From assembly GCF_040907265.1 (NCBI RefSeq), contig NZ_JBFOHP010000002.1, positions 4,960,001 through 5,024,000 of the forward strand: a DNA stretch of 64,000 bases, read 5' to 3'. Under the pieces are notes generated by a model. That model saw only the letters and a program-made list of their open reading frames with translations, ran no database searches and was not told the DNA's origin. Below are positions 44,516 through 53,492 of this stretch, piece by piece (the first letter of the stretch is position 1; each line of letters begins with the position of its first letter). A program made the position numbers and the translations under genes. The stretch is from Streptomyces sclerotialus. GTDB lineage: Bacteria; Actinomycetota; Actinomycetes; Streptomycetales; Streptomycetaceae.

Positions 44516-45181
44516 TCAGATCCCTCCCCCGAGCCCCAGCTGCGCCAAGCTCCCGGCCCGCGCCCGCCGCGCCAACTGCTCCTTCTGCGCAAGGTGAGCC
44601 AGATACAACTCAGCCCCCCGATGCCCGGCCGGCAGATCACTCACCGTCAAAATCTTCATCCCGATGGACAGCGAGGCCCTGATCGGATTCAGATTCACAT
44701 CAAACGCCGACTCATTGACGGACAACTCCGTCAACCTGACCGGCATCACCCGCTTGCTCCCCCAGGTGAAGAGCGTCAACGGCATCTCAATGGGACTGAT
44801 CTCAATAGTCCCCTTCTTGCTCAACTTGCTGGCCGCCCGAAGCTGCTCGGTAGTCGGCTGCACAAGCATCTCGAGCACGGCAAGCTGCGGATGAATCCCA
44901 TCCGGCGCCGCCACATCCAACTGATCCGTGGCATCGATCTCCGCAGTGAACTTCCACGTCTCCTGCGCGGGGCCCTTGAGCCTCAGCGCCTCATTCCGGT
45001 CCCCGCCACTGTCCCCACCACCTCCGCCGCCTTCCCCGCCGGCGGCTTGCGGCGCGACCGAACGCTCAAGCGTGTCGGGATTGAACTGCAGCACAATAAT
45101 CCGCTGCGGCGTCCCGCGCTCCGGGTCAACGATGACTATGCCGGAACGGATGGGCTTGGGAATGTCGGCGTAGGTGGTCAT
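44516..45181 (-). CDS. CIS tube/baseplate adaptor protein (Cis7-like)
   Basis: A 221-residue protein from ATG 45181 with GGAAAGGG upstream. It begins PIRSGIVIVDPERGTPQRII and continues LQFNPDTLERSVAPQ; this LQFNP motif is the hallmark of the CIS tube-initiator/adaptor family. A Gly-rich loop (about 47-62) follows. FTAEIDATDQLDVA and the C-terminal VRLTELSVNESAFDVNLNPI form the tube-like fold. It would start the inner tube above the hub. It is the first gene after the lower-GC segment. Confidence 0.88.
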   Translation of the reverse strand: MTTYADIPKPIRSGIVIVDPERGTPQRIIVLQFNPDTLERSVAPQAAGGEGGGGGGDSGGDRNEALRLKGPAQETWKFTAEIDATDQLDVAAPDGIHPQLAVLEMLVQPTTEQLRAASKLSKKGTIEISPIEMPLTLFTWGSKRVMPVRLTELSVNESAFDVNLNPIRASLSIGMKILTVSDLPAGHRGAELYLAHLAQKEQLARRARAGSLAQLGLGGGI

Positions 45182-45239
45182 GGGTGCCCTTTCCTGAAGA
45201 CCTCAAGTGGGTAAAAGGGTGGCAGGAGCTGTGTTCGCC

Positions 45240-45929
45240 CTACCGAATTCTCTCAGCGAGTCGCTCCTTGAGTGGCGCGTAGTCGTGATCGGGGAAAATT
45301 TCAGGGAAGACCTGGAGCATGGTCTTCAGGCGGTAGACGGTGAACTCGAACTCTTCGGATTTCAACGAGGTTTCAGTGAAAAGATATTGCCAGCCGAAGG
45401 TTCCTTTAGTTACCTGTAGCACGTCGAGATATTCACGGTAGTCGATATCCAATTTCATGGGGCTCTGTGAAATTTGAAATAGCCACACTTCGGGATTGTT
45501 GGCTCCTGGCTGGGTCCGCAGTGCCGCGAAGGAGCCCACTCCGCTCGTCGGTGTGTCGTCGAAGACGTGCAGCTCCGAGATCAGTCGACGTTGTTCCTCT
45601 GTGTCATGTGAAGTGATCAGGTGCTCTGGAGGGTTTTTGCAGAGCGCTTCGTAGAGGTGGTGAAGATTGAACTCGCCGGCCAAGTTCGGGTGAGGGGCAA
45701 TGGTTTCCCAGGCGGCTGAAAGCCTGGAGAAACGAAGGTAGTGACTCTGCAGTGCCGGGTCGAGGGTGATGTGTTCCCACTCCGCGAGTTGTTCGAATGC
45801 CGCGTGGGCGTCTCCGGTGATGAGATCGATTTCCCCTTGGAGGTGCTTGTGCATCCGGAACGCTGGGGCGTTCCGAAGCTCCTCCAGAGTTTTGGCCCAG
45901 CCTGCTTCGTAGGGGGTCAGATGATTCAT
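45240..45929 (-). CDS. putative immunity protein of the adjacent nuclease-tipped effector
   Basis: A 229-residue protein, ATG 45929 with AAGAGGAA 7 bases upstream, 22 bases after the stop of the 2398-residue gene. It has no signal peptide or membrane helix; it is mixed helical, with many Trp, His and Phe (YEAGWAKTLEELRNAPAF, HHLYEALCKNPPEHLI, FGWQYLFTETSL). I do not recognise the family. Position directly behind a toxin-like C-terminus, small size and G+C of only about half (against some 70% around it, by eye) are the usual signs of a polymorphic-toxin immunity gene. Codon use contains many A/T-ending codons, unlike its neighbours. Immunity function is inference. Confidence 0.65.
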   Translation of the reverse strand: MNHLTPYEAGWAKTLEELRNAPAFRMHKHLQGEIDLITGDAHAAFEQLAEWEHITLDPALQSHYLRFSRLSAAWETIAPHPNLAGEFNLHHLYEALCKNPPEHLITSHDTEEQRRLISELHVFDDTPTSGVGSFAALRTQPGANNPEVWLFQISQSPMKLDIDYREYLDVLQVTKGTFGWQYLFTETSLKSEEFEFTVYRLKTMLQVFPEIFPDHDYAPLKERLAERIR

Positions 45930-45951
45930 CTTCTGTTCCTCTTGGGTGTGG

Positions 45952-47190
45952 TCAGCGGAAGAGAGAGAAGTCGAGCTTCTGGTTCTTGTCTGCCTCCTTC
46001 AGTGCATCAATCGCGGCCTGCCGCTTCACGGTGGTGCCTCCTGTAGGTGGAGTGGTACGTCCATTTCCGGTCAGGTCGTATCCTTGCCGCAATGCGAACA
46101 GGAGGCTCCCAAGGCCCAGGAATTTCATTCCCTTCTCTTTTCTCAGCTTGACGATGGCGGTGGCGAAGTAATCGCTGACGTGGGTGATCCTTGCTATGCG
46201 GCTTGCAGTGTCCCGGTTGATCCGGGCCACCGGTAGAGCGGTCGAGTCCGGGGGCTCTGGCTGCTCTTCCCAAGAAGTTCCGCCGCCACGCCTGGTCCAC
46301 TTCCCGTCCTTGTGGGAATATCCTCCCCACTTCATCTTCAGTGAGCTGGGGAAACCTCGATATGTTGACCAGTAGTTGATGCTGACGTCGTACCAGATCA
46401 TTCGTTCAGGTGCTGGTGAGTGTTGCTTGTTCCTGACTTCCTTTCCGACTGCGAGTGCAGCGGGGTGTTCCACTTCATGTGCGGCGTCGAGGTTCTCTTC
46501 GCCACGCGCTGGTACGAGGTTCGAGGTGGTTGCGTGACCACCGAGCGGCGCAGGCAGCATGTGCATACGCACCCATGCAGACCCTTCGCTCATCTCGCGA
46601 TCGGTTATGTACTTCCAACCCACGGGGTTCACGAACGGACGGTGACCGGTGTCCGTTCCCCGGGGCGTTTCTGCCTTGATGTAATGGGCCTGGAAACTGC
46701 TAGCCATTGGCCCATCCGAGAACGGCGGGAGAATGGTGTCAGGAAGTGGTTCTCCGTTATCCGAGTACCGTTCTGCGAGGAGTTCCGCCAGCTTGTCCAT
46801 GTGGTACTTCAGCACTCGCATTGCTCCCTGGAAGTCGTTGCCGCGACTGCCGAGGTATACGGGTGTTCCGTACGCGGGAGATGACGGGCGGGGAGTCTCT
46901 TGGGGGAGTTGGTCCTGCAGCCCCTCCACCATTGCGCCGCGCGCCCTGGCGGCCTTGAGTGCTTCCTCCTGCTCCGCCTTCCGCTCCGGAGCGTCCTTGA
47001 TTTTGGTGATGTCGCGCTGCCATGAAGCGAAATACGCCTGCAGGGCGCTCATGTTGCTGTGCACGGCGAGTGAGGCGCTTCTGCCCTTGCCGTCGAATTG
47101 CAGTGTGTGTATTTCTCCGTTGTCCGTACGGAAGCGAACTTTCGGAAGGTCGTAGTCTCGCCTCCCCTCGGGCTCGCGTTGGGGTTCGGG
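45952..47190 (-). other. exchangeable C-terminal toxin tip (lower G+C)
   Basis: This is the 3' part of the giant effector gene, about residues 1987-2398. The DNA drops from around 70% G+C to little more than half here (by eye, e.g. 46081-46140), and the drop continues through the downstream small gene. The boundary falls just after the basic linker. This is how polymorphic toxins swap tips while keeping the delivery head. Confidence 0.65.
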
Positions 47191-50100
47191 GTTCCGCCGG
47201 TTGCGCCGGCGGTCGTGGTTGCGACGCAGCCTGTCACGCTGGCGCCTCCACTGGTCGCGCAGGCGATGCGTGCGGTTGTTGAGTTTGCGGCCGAGTTTGC
47301 GGCCCTTGCCGAAGAGGCGGCGGGCGGCGCGGCGAGCCCTGCTCACCGCGGACTTGATGGTCTGGCGGGCGCGGCGGAGCTTGCGGCGGGTGCGAGACTC
47401 GGGCTTGCGGCGCGTGCGCTTCTTATCAGTCAGCTTCTTCTTGCGGTCGCGGTCCCGCTCCTTGTCATCCTTCTTGTGCTTGTCCTTGTCGTGGCCCTTG
47501 GTGTCCTGCTTCTTGATCTTCTTGTCGGTGGGCTTCTTGTTGAGGAGGTCCTTGTCCTCGTCCTTTTTCTTGTCCCTGTTCTTGGACTTGTCCTGGTCGC
47601 GCTTGTCGGGGCGCGTGGGGTCGTCGTCGCGCTTCTTGCGGAGGGTGTCGCGGGCCGGGCCGTGGCGCTTGGTGGGGCCGGCCTTGTCGTCGTCGCGCTG
47701 CTTGCGCTTGGCGTCGCGGAGGCGGCGGCGGGCTGCGTTGACCTCGCGGCCGTCGTCGCGGCGTTCGTGCTCGTCGGGCTTCTTCTTGTGTTTGGGCTTG
47801 GGCTGCTGCTTCGGATCCGGCTTCTTCTCCGGGGAGGGGCGCTTCTCCGGACGCGGGCCCTGCTCCGGGCGGGAGGTCTTGTCGGGGGAGGGCTTGCGGG
47901 GGGCCGGGCGCTGGCCCGGCTTGTCGCTCTGACCGCCGGGCTCGCCGGGCTTTTCGGACCGGTGCGGTCGGTTGGCCGCCGGGCCGGGTGCGCCGGGGCG
48001 ACCCGGTTCGGCGGGACGCCCGGGCGTATTGGTCTGTGACGGGTCTCCGGGGCGGTTGGGTGCGCCGGGCCGGCCGGGCGCCTCGGGTGCGCCCGGGCCC
48101 TTCTTCTTGCCGCGGATGTCCTTGAGCATGTCGCCGAGCCGCTTGGCGACTCCGCCCATGAACCGGCCGATGCCCTCGACCAGTGCCTGGTAGACCAGCT
48201 CCAGCAGGGCGACGACGCCTGCCGCGACCGCCTTGGCGAAGGGCAGGGCGCCGTTGCCGCTCTTGACGGACTTGAGGAAGTCCATGAAGAGGCCGAAGGC
48301 GGCCAGGATCTCGCTGAGCGCGCCCCAGGCGGCCTTGAGGGCGTCGATGATGGCCATGGCCCAGCCGGCGCCGGGAATGAGCTTGGCGACGACTTTCTCG
48401 ACGACCATGACGCCGATGATGATCGGGAGTTGCGGGACCGCTTCGTCCCAGGCCATTTTGCCCATCTCTTCGGCGCTGACGCCGCCCTCGATGAGCGCCT
48501 GGAAGTCCTCCATCGGAATTCCGATGATTTCCTGGACCTTCTGCTTGACCCACTCCTTGACGGCCGACTTGATCTCGTTGAAGAGGTGTTCCTTGGCGCC
48601 GGTCTCGGCCGCGGCACCTGCCTTGCTGATCCAGCCGCCGGGATCGGAGACGATGTCGTTGAAGATGGCTGCCCAGTCGCCGAGCGCCTGGACGACGCCC
48701 TTACCGAACTCCACCGCCTCGACGGTCACGGTCTCCGCGACGTCGACCGCGGCCTTAAGACCGCCCTCCAGCAGGTCCAGGCCTTCGAGCAGCGCGCCGC
48801 ACAGCCCGTCGAGGAGCTTGCCGGCGACCTCCTTGAGCGCGTCGGCGGCCTCGTTGACCTTCTGCACGGCCCAGTCGCGGCCGGCGTTGATCGTGTTGCG
48901 CCACTTGTCGCGCATCGCCGGGTAATCGGCGAGCAGCTCGTCACCGAACGCGATCAGGGCGTCGGCGAAGTCGTTGATCTGCTCGACGACCCAGTTACGG
49001 GCCTTGTCGATCAGCTCGAAGACCTCACGCTTGAACTTGTCGATGAGGTCCGTGACGGCCTTGCGGGCCCGCGCGAAGAATTCCTCGATGTCCTTCTTGA
49101 GGTTCTCCCACCATTCCTTGAGCCGCTCGAGGAATCCGCCGCCGCCGTTCTCGGCCTCCTTCTTCTTGTCCTCCTGCTTCTTCTTGGCGTCCTTCTCCGA
49201 GTTGGTCTGCTCGTCGTCGATCTTCTTGTTGTCGTCTTCGGTCCGCTTGTCGACGTCCTTGTCGGTCTGCTCGTTCTTGTCGTCGATGTCCTTGCGGACC
49301 TTGTCGTACTTCTTGCCCTTCTTGTCGTCGATGTCCGCGACTTTGTCGTCCTGCTCCTTGCGCCACTTGTCGCGGGCATCGGCGATGTCGCTCTGGCCCT
49401 TCTCGCGCGCGCCGGCCTGCTTCTTCGTGCTGGCGTCGACCTCGCGCTTCAGGTCCTGATCGTGCTTCTTCTTGTCGTTCTTCGCCTTCTCGTCCTTGGC
49501 CTTGCGCTCCTGGCCCATCTTCTGCTGGCCCTGCGCGAAGCCCGCCTGGATCTGTGGACCGCGGTCGTGCTCGGCCACGGCGGACGCGGACTCGATCGGT
49601 ACGCCGCCGGCGGCGACCTTGCGCCCACCGCCCTGCTTGCCGCCCTTCTTCCCGCCGCCGGGCACCTTGCCCTTGAGAGTCTCGTGCGGGGCGTCCGGAT
49701 AGATCTGGTCCTCGCCCATCGGCCGCGCCGCGTCCTCGCGGCCCGCCTGGTGCAGCTCGTCCTTGCGCTCGTCCAGCTTCTGGTTCTGCTCGTCCGTACG
49801 CTGCGGGTCCGAATCGTCCTGGAGCGGCAGCCCCGGGGCGTTGCCCACGCGGGCGCCCTTGAGCCCGTCGTCCGTGGTCGGCAGGTTCATGACCGAGTCG
49901 ATCAGGTCGTCGAACGGGAAGATCCTCTTCAGGATCTCCACGCCGATGGTGAGGAGGATGTCCCACCAGCTCGGCTCCGGGACGTCGACGCCGGGCGGCT
50001 GCCCCTTCGGCCGCTCCTCGCCCTCGATCTCGGGAGTCTTGCCCTTGGCCGCATCCGTGCGGGAGACCTTGGCATTGGTGTACGTACCGGGTGCCGCGGG

Positions 50101-53100
50101 CGTGGGCCCGCCCGGCAGCGTACGCGGCGAGCCGATCGGACGCTCCATCTGCGGCGGGCCCTTGCGCAGCGCCGCGCGCTCCTTGCCGACCTGGGTGCCC
50201 ACCGCGGTGTCGACGCCCTTGAAGGTCTCCAGCATCTGGTACGGCTTGAGCTTGGAGATCGTGGCCAGCCCCGCCTCGGGCGTGCTCCTGGAGACGTCAG
50301 GCGCCGGGGCGTCCTTCTTCGGCTTCGCCGGGCCGGACGCGGCACGGCCGCCACCGCCCCTGCCTCCCCTGGCAGGCGCCGCAGCCGTACGGCCGCCTCC
50401 GCCGCCTCCGCCGCGCCGGACGTTCTTGGCCGCCTGCCGGGCGGCTTGCCGCTTGCCCGGCGCGGCCGCGGCCTTGGGACGCGCCGTAGGTTTCCCCGGT
50501 CCGGGCTTGGGCGGCTGCGCGTCCTTGGGGGCGCCGCCGTTGGCGGCTCCGTTCTTGGCCGCGGCGGACAACGGGGCCGTCGCCCCCGGGGCCGAGGTGA
50601 CCTTGGGTGCGTTCACCGGGCCGGGCGCGGACGCCTTGTCCGGGCCGGCGTCCGTGCCCGGTGTGGTCGCGGGTCCCTTGCCCTCGCTGACGTCCGTGGT
50701 CTGGGTGGCGTCCTTGGTGCCGGCGGTGCCCGGCGCCTCGGTCTCCTTGCCGTGGGCGGTACCGGTCGTACCGGTGCCGGCCTTCGTATCCGCGCTGTCC
50801 TGCACCGATGCGCCGCCGCCCGGCGTACCACCCGACGTGCCTTCATCCTTGCCGGTGGCGGAGCCGGTCGCCGAACCGGAGGCCGAGCCGCTTTCCGTAT
50901 CGGAACCACCGCTGGACCCGCTGCCGGACCGCGTACCGGAGTTTCCGCCGCCGGACGACGAGGCGTCCTTGTCCGCTGACCCTTCCGAGCTCTTCCCCTC
51001 GCCGGATGCCGCACCCGGGCCGGAGCCCGAGGCCGCCTCCGAAGCCGAGGACTCGGGGGACGAGGCGGCTGCCTGCTTGCGTGCGTCCTCTTCGGCCTTC
51101 GACAGCTGCCCCGGCGCGGTCGTATCGTCCTCGGGCCCGCGCGCCACACCCGAGCCCTCAGAAGCGGTACGGGCCGCATCGTCCCGCCGCTTGGCCTCCT
51201 CGTCCTCCTTGCGCTCTTCGGCCTGCTCCCGCTCCCGCTCGGCATCTTCAGGGTCCGACGGGCCCGAACCCTTCTCGCCGGGCTCCGCGCCGAGCTTGTC
51301 GTCCGCCTTCTCGTCCGGTTCGGGGCCGATCTCCTGCTCGATCGACTTGTCGATGTCCAGGTCAGTGGCGATCCGGTCGTCGGGCTCCTGCGTCCCCTCG
51401 GAGGAGGCACGGCCGGAGCCGGCCCCGTGAGCATCGCCCTTCGCCCGCTGCACGGCTTCGTCCGACTGGCTCCTGTCGACCGGGGAGTCCAGCACGCCGG
51501 GGGGCCCGTACCGATGGTCGGCGTCCGGGGCGTCGTTCCGGTTCCGCTGCTTGGCAGCGGAGGGGGACGTACCGCTCAGGCCCTCCGCGGAGGTCTCCTC
51601 CTCGGTGTCCGCGGAGTCGGCGTCCTCTTCGTCCGCCGCCTCCAGGCCGTCGTCCTCGTCCTCCTCGGCGTCGAGACCGTCGTCCTCGTCGAGCTCCTCG
51701 GATTCCTCTTCAAGCCCCAAAGGCTCGTCGTCGGCATCCTCCTCGTTCTCTGGATCGCCCTTGCGGCGCTCGTCGTCGCGCTGCCCGGTGCGGTCCTTCT
51801 CGCCGGGCTCGGCATCGCTCTTGTCCACGGCCTCCGCGTCGGATCCCTTGTCCTTGGCGGTGGCGTCCTCCTGCTCGCCCTCGCCGCCCTGCGCGTCCTT
51901 CTCGGCGGCCGAGGCCTCCTCGTCCGACCGCTCCTCGCCGTCCTCGTCCTGGCCGCGCGCCGAGTTCTCGGCGTCCTTGTCCTTCTGCGCGGCCTGGGCG
52001 TCGGCTTCCTTGTCCTCCTGGTTGGCCTGGGCCTGGTCCTTCTGCCGGGCCGAGGCCGCCTGCTTGTCCTGCGCGGCGGCCTGTCCAGCCGCCTGGGAAC
52101 CTGTCGAGGTGGACGCCGCAGGGGCCCTGGGCGCGCCCCCGGCAGTCGACGGGGCGTCCCGCTCCGGGCCGCCGTCTCCCGCCGGGTCCGCGTCCTTGCG
52201 CTGCTGCGCCCGCTTCCTGCGGTCGTCGTTCTCCTGTTCGTCCTGCTCGCGCTTGTCGGCTGCGGCGGCGTTCTGCTGTGTCCGCTCCTGCGCGATGACT
52301 TCGGCCTCGTCCTGGACGGACTCGGGGGTCGCGGCCGCCACCAGCGGCAGCGGTCCGCCCTCTTCGACCTCGTCGACCAGGTCCAGCAGCCGGTCGACCT
52401 CAGGCGTCAGCAGCCGGACCTCCAGCCGGTCCAGCACGCTTTCCTGCAGCTCCGGCGACATGCGTGCCAGTTGCAGACGGGCCCGCCCTGACCGGTCCTC
52501 CGGGTCACCGCGCAGCGAACGCAGCACCCCGTTCGCCAGCCGGTCCACCAGCGTCGCCGGGTCCAGCTGTTCCATGCGGCGGCGGTCCGCGTCCACCGTC
52601 GCGTACCGGAGCCAGCCCGGCGTCGCCTGGCCTTCCTCCACCTCGGCGGCGGGCTGTTCGTCGCGTACGGATTCCTGCAGCGCACCAAGTACCGACGACC
52701 GGGCCGCCGACTCCGCCTCCCGTTCGATCGCCTCCTGGGGGAGGGATACGGCGCCCAGGTCGCGGCCGGCGCGGAGGGCGCCGAGGCCGTGCGGGTTCTG
52801 GACCGTGTGCAGCAGCTCATGGGCCAGCAAGCGCTGGCCGTCCGCCGTGCCGGGACGGTACGTGCCCTCGCGGAAGAAGATGTCCTGGCCTACCGCGAAG
52901 GCGTCGGCGCCCATCATGTCGGCCAGTTGGGCGGAGTCGCGGTCGGTGTGCAGGCGGACCTGGCTGAAGTCGTGGCCGAGCTGTTCTTCGAGGTCGCGGC
53001 GGACGCTCGGGTCCAGGGGGTGGCCGGCGCCGCTGACGATGTCCTTCGGTTCCGGGGTGCGGGACCTGGCGTTGCGTTCCCGGCGCTTGCGGCGCTTCTC

Positions 53101-53148
53101 GGCGGCGGACCGGTTGGTGTCCTGGGAGGAGGAGTGGGACGTGCTCAT
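45952..53148 (-). CDS. giant DUF4157 CIS effector with C-terminal nuclease-like tip
   Basis: A 2398-residue protein. DUF4157 (about residues 44-123) carries HExxH (His110, Glu111, His114; LLAHELLHTVQN) and the usual VRLHTDRDSAQLADMMGADA. Residues about 270-1150 are disordered, rich in Glu/Asp/Ala, then Ser/Gly, then Pro/Arg. A Lys/Asp coiled coil (about 1240-1335) and long helices (about 1340-1560) follow, then a hydrophobic Gly/Ala segment (about 1563-1656) that could cross or insert in a membrane. A Lys/Arg-rich linker (about 1900-1986) comes before a tip with WVRMHMLPAPLGG and NLVPARGEEN (His2196, Gly2203-2204, Asn2210, Asn2219). That tip resembles a beta-beta-alpha-metal DNA/RNA endonuclease. 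ATGA overlap with the small upstream gene. DUF4157 proteins are linked to CIS as processing/targeting modules. Confidence 0.85.
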   Translation of the reverse strand: MSTSHSSSQDTNRSAAEKRRKRRERNARSRTPEPKDIVSGAGHPLDPSVRRDLEEQLGHDFSQVRLHTDRDSAQLADMMGADAFAVGQDIFFREGTYRPGTADGQRLLAHELLHTVQNPHGLGALRAGRDLGAVSLPQEAIEREAESAARSSVLGALQESVRDEQPAAEVEEGQATPGWLRYATVDADRRRMEQLDPATLVDRLANGVLRSLRGDPEDRSGRARLQLARMSPELQESVLDRLEVRLLTPEVDRLLDLVDEVEEGGPLPLVAAATPESVQDEAEVIAQERTQQNAAAADKREQDEQENDDRRKRAQQRKDADPAGDGGPERDAPSTAGGAPRAPAASTSTGSQAAGQAAAQDKQAASARQKDQAQANQEDKEADAQAAQKDKDAENSARGQDEDGEERSDEEASAAEKDAQGGEGEQEDATAKDKGSDAEAVDKSDAEPGEKDRTGQRDDERRKGDPENEEDADDEPLGLEEESEELDEDDGLDAEEDEDDGLEAADEEDADSADTEEETSAEGLSGTSPSAAKQRNRNDAPDADHRYGPPGVLDSPVDRSQSDEAVQRAKGDAHGAGSGRASSEGTQEPDDRIATDLDIDKSIEQEIGPEPDEKADDKLGAEPGEKGSGPSDPEDAEREREQAEERKEDEEAKRRDDAARTASEGSGVARGPEDDTTAPGQLSKAEEDARKQAAASSPESSASEAASGSGPGAASGEGKSSEGSADKDASSSGGGNSGTRSGSGSSGGSDTESGSASGSATGSATGKDEGTSGGTPGGGASVQDSADTKAGTGTTGTAHGKETEAPGTAGTKDATQTTDVSEGKGPATTPGTDAGPDKASAPGPVNAPKVTSAPGATAPLSAAAKNGAANGGAPKDAQPPKPGPGKPTARPKAAAAPGKRQAARQAAKNVRRGGGGGGGRTAAAPARGGRGGGGRAASGPAKPKKDAPAPDVSRSTPEAGLATISKLKPYQMLETFKGVDTAVGTQVGKERAALRKGPPQMERPIGSPRTLPGGPTPAAPGTYTNAKVSRTDAAKGKTPEIEGEERPKGQPPGVDVPEPSWWDILLTIGVEILKRIFPFDDLIDSVMNLPTTDDGLKGARVGNAPGLPLQDDSDPQRTDEQNQKLDERKDELHQAGREDAARPMGEDQIYPDAPHETLKGKVPGGGKKGGKQGGGRKVAAGGVPIESASAVAEHDRGPQIQAGFAQGQQKMGQERKAKDEKAKNDKKKHDQDLKREVDASTKKQAGAREKGQSDIADARDKWRKEQDDKVADIDDKKGKKYDKVRKDIDDKNEQTDKDVDKRTEDDNKKIDDEQTNSEKDAKKKQEDKKKEAENGGGGFLERLKEWWENLKKDIEEFFARARKAVTDLIDKFKREVFELIDKARNWVVEQINDFADALIAFGDELLADYPAMRDKWRNTINAGRDWAVQKVNEAADALKEVAGKLLDGLCGALLEGLDLLEGGLKAAVDVAETVTVEAVEFGKGVVQALGDWAAIFNDIVSDPGGWISKAGAAAETGAKEHLFNEIKSAVKEWVKQKVQEIIGIPMEDFQALIEGGVSAEEMGKMAWDEAVPQLPIIIGVMVVEKVVAKLIPGAGWAMAIIDALKAAWGALSEILAAFGLFMDFLKSVKSGNGALPFAKAVAAGVVALLELVYQALVEGIGRFMGGVAKRLGDMLKDIRGKKKGPGAPEAPGRPGAPNRPGDPSQTNTPGRPAEPGRPGAPGPAANRPHRSEKPGEPGGQSDKPGQRPAPRKPSPDKTSRPEQGPRPEKRPSPEKKPDPKQQPKPKHKKKPDEHERRDDGREVNAARRRLRDAKRKQRDDDKAGPTKRHGPARDTLRKKRDDDPTRPDKRDQDKSKNRDKKKDEDKDLLNKKPTDKKIKKQDTKGHDKDKHKKDDKERDRDRKKKLTDKKRTRRKPESRTRRKLRRARQTIKSAVSRARRAARRLFGKGRKLGRKLNNRTHRLRDQWRRQRDRLRRNHDRRRNRRNPEPQREPEGRRDYDLPKVRFRTDNGEIHTLQFDGKGRSASLAVHSNMSALQAYFASWQRDITKIKDAPERKAEQEEALKAARARGAMVEGLQDQLPQETPRPSSPAYGTPVYLGSRGNDFQGAMRVLKYHMDKLAELLAERYSDNGEPLPDTILPPFSDGPMASSFQAHYIKAETPRGTDTGHRPFVNPVGWKYITDREMSEGSAWVRMHMLPAPLGGHATTSNLVPARGEENLDAAHEVEHPAALAVGKEVRNKQHSPAPERMIWYDVSINYWSTYRGFPSSLKMKWGGYSHKDGKWTRRGGGTSWEEQPEPPDSTALPVARINRDTASRIARITHVSDYFATAIVKLRKEKGMKFLGLGSLLFALRQGYDLTGNGRTTPPTGGTTVKRQAAIDALKEADKNQKLDFSLFR

Positions 53149-53492
53149 CGGGCCTCCCCTCGGCCGGTGAGGCCCGCGTGGACCGAGCGGGCGAGGGCTT
53201 CGCCCAGGCGGACCGGGGACGTCGTACGGGGGAGGGGTGGCAGGCCCGCCAACCCGTCCAACGAAAGCGGGGTGCCGTTCGCGGCCAGGGGTACGCCGCG
53301 CTCCGCCACCAGGCGGGTCAGCTCGCGTTCGAAGGACGCCCGTACGCGGTCGGGGTCGACTCGGGCGTCGAAGCCGTCCAGGACCAGTTCGCCGATGTCG
53401 ATGCGGAAGGAGGACGGTGCCGGTGCGGCGGGGACTGTCGGAGCCGTCGGGGCCGTTTCTCCTCGCACGTTCCTGTACTCGTTCAGACCCAT
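53145..53492 (-). CDS. small CIS-associated protein of unknown function
   Basis: A 115-residue protein from ATG 53492, overlapping the ATPase stop by 10 bases and the giant effector start by 4. A Pro/Ala-rich head (about 10-28) is followed by SFRIDIGELVLDGFDARVDPDRVRASFERELTRLVAERG, an amphipathic strand-helix pattern, and a Pro/Leu stretch. The RIDIGELVLDGF segment recalls the VxVxIGRxEV segment of the 257-residue CIS protein. By its position it may be a chaperone or loading partner of the giant effector (inference). Confidence 0.75.
   Translation of the reverse strand: MGLNEYRNVRGETAPTAPTVPAAPAPSSFRIDIGELVLDGFDARVDPDRVRASFERELTRLVAERGVPLAANGTPLSLDGLAGLPPLPRTTSPVRLGEALARSVHAGLTGRGEAR

Noticed and set aside
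45240..45929. Assignment of the small gene to a named immunity family such as SUKH
   Set aside because: No clear family motif could be read, so only the positional inference is kept.
45952..53148. Several long plus-strand frames across the giant effector gene (for example 48430-50979)
   Set aside because: Their Leu/Val/Arg runs are the antisense of Lys/Asp/Glu-rich codons. They have no ribosome-binding site or domain and are shadows.
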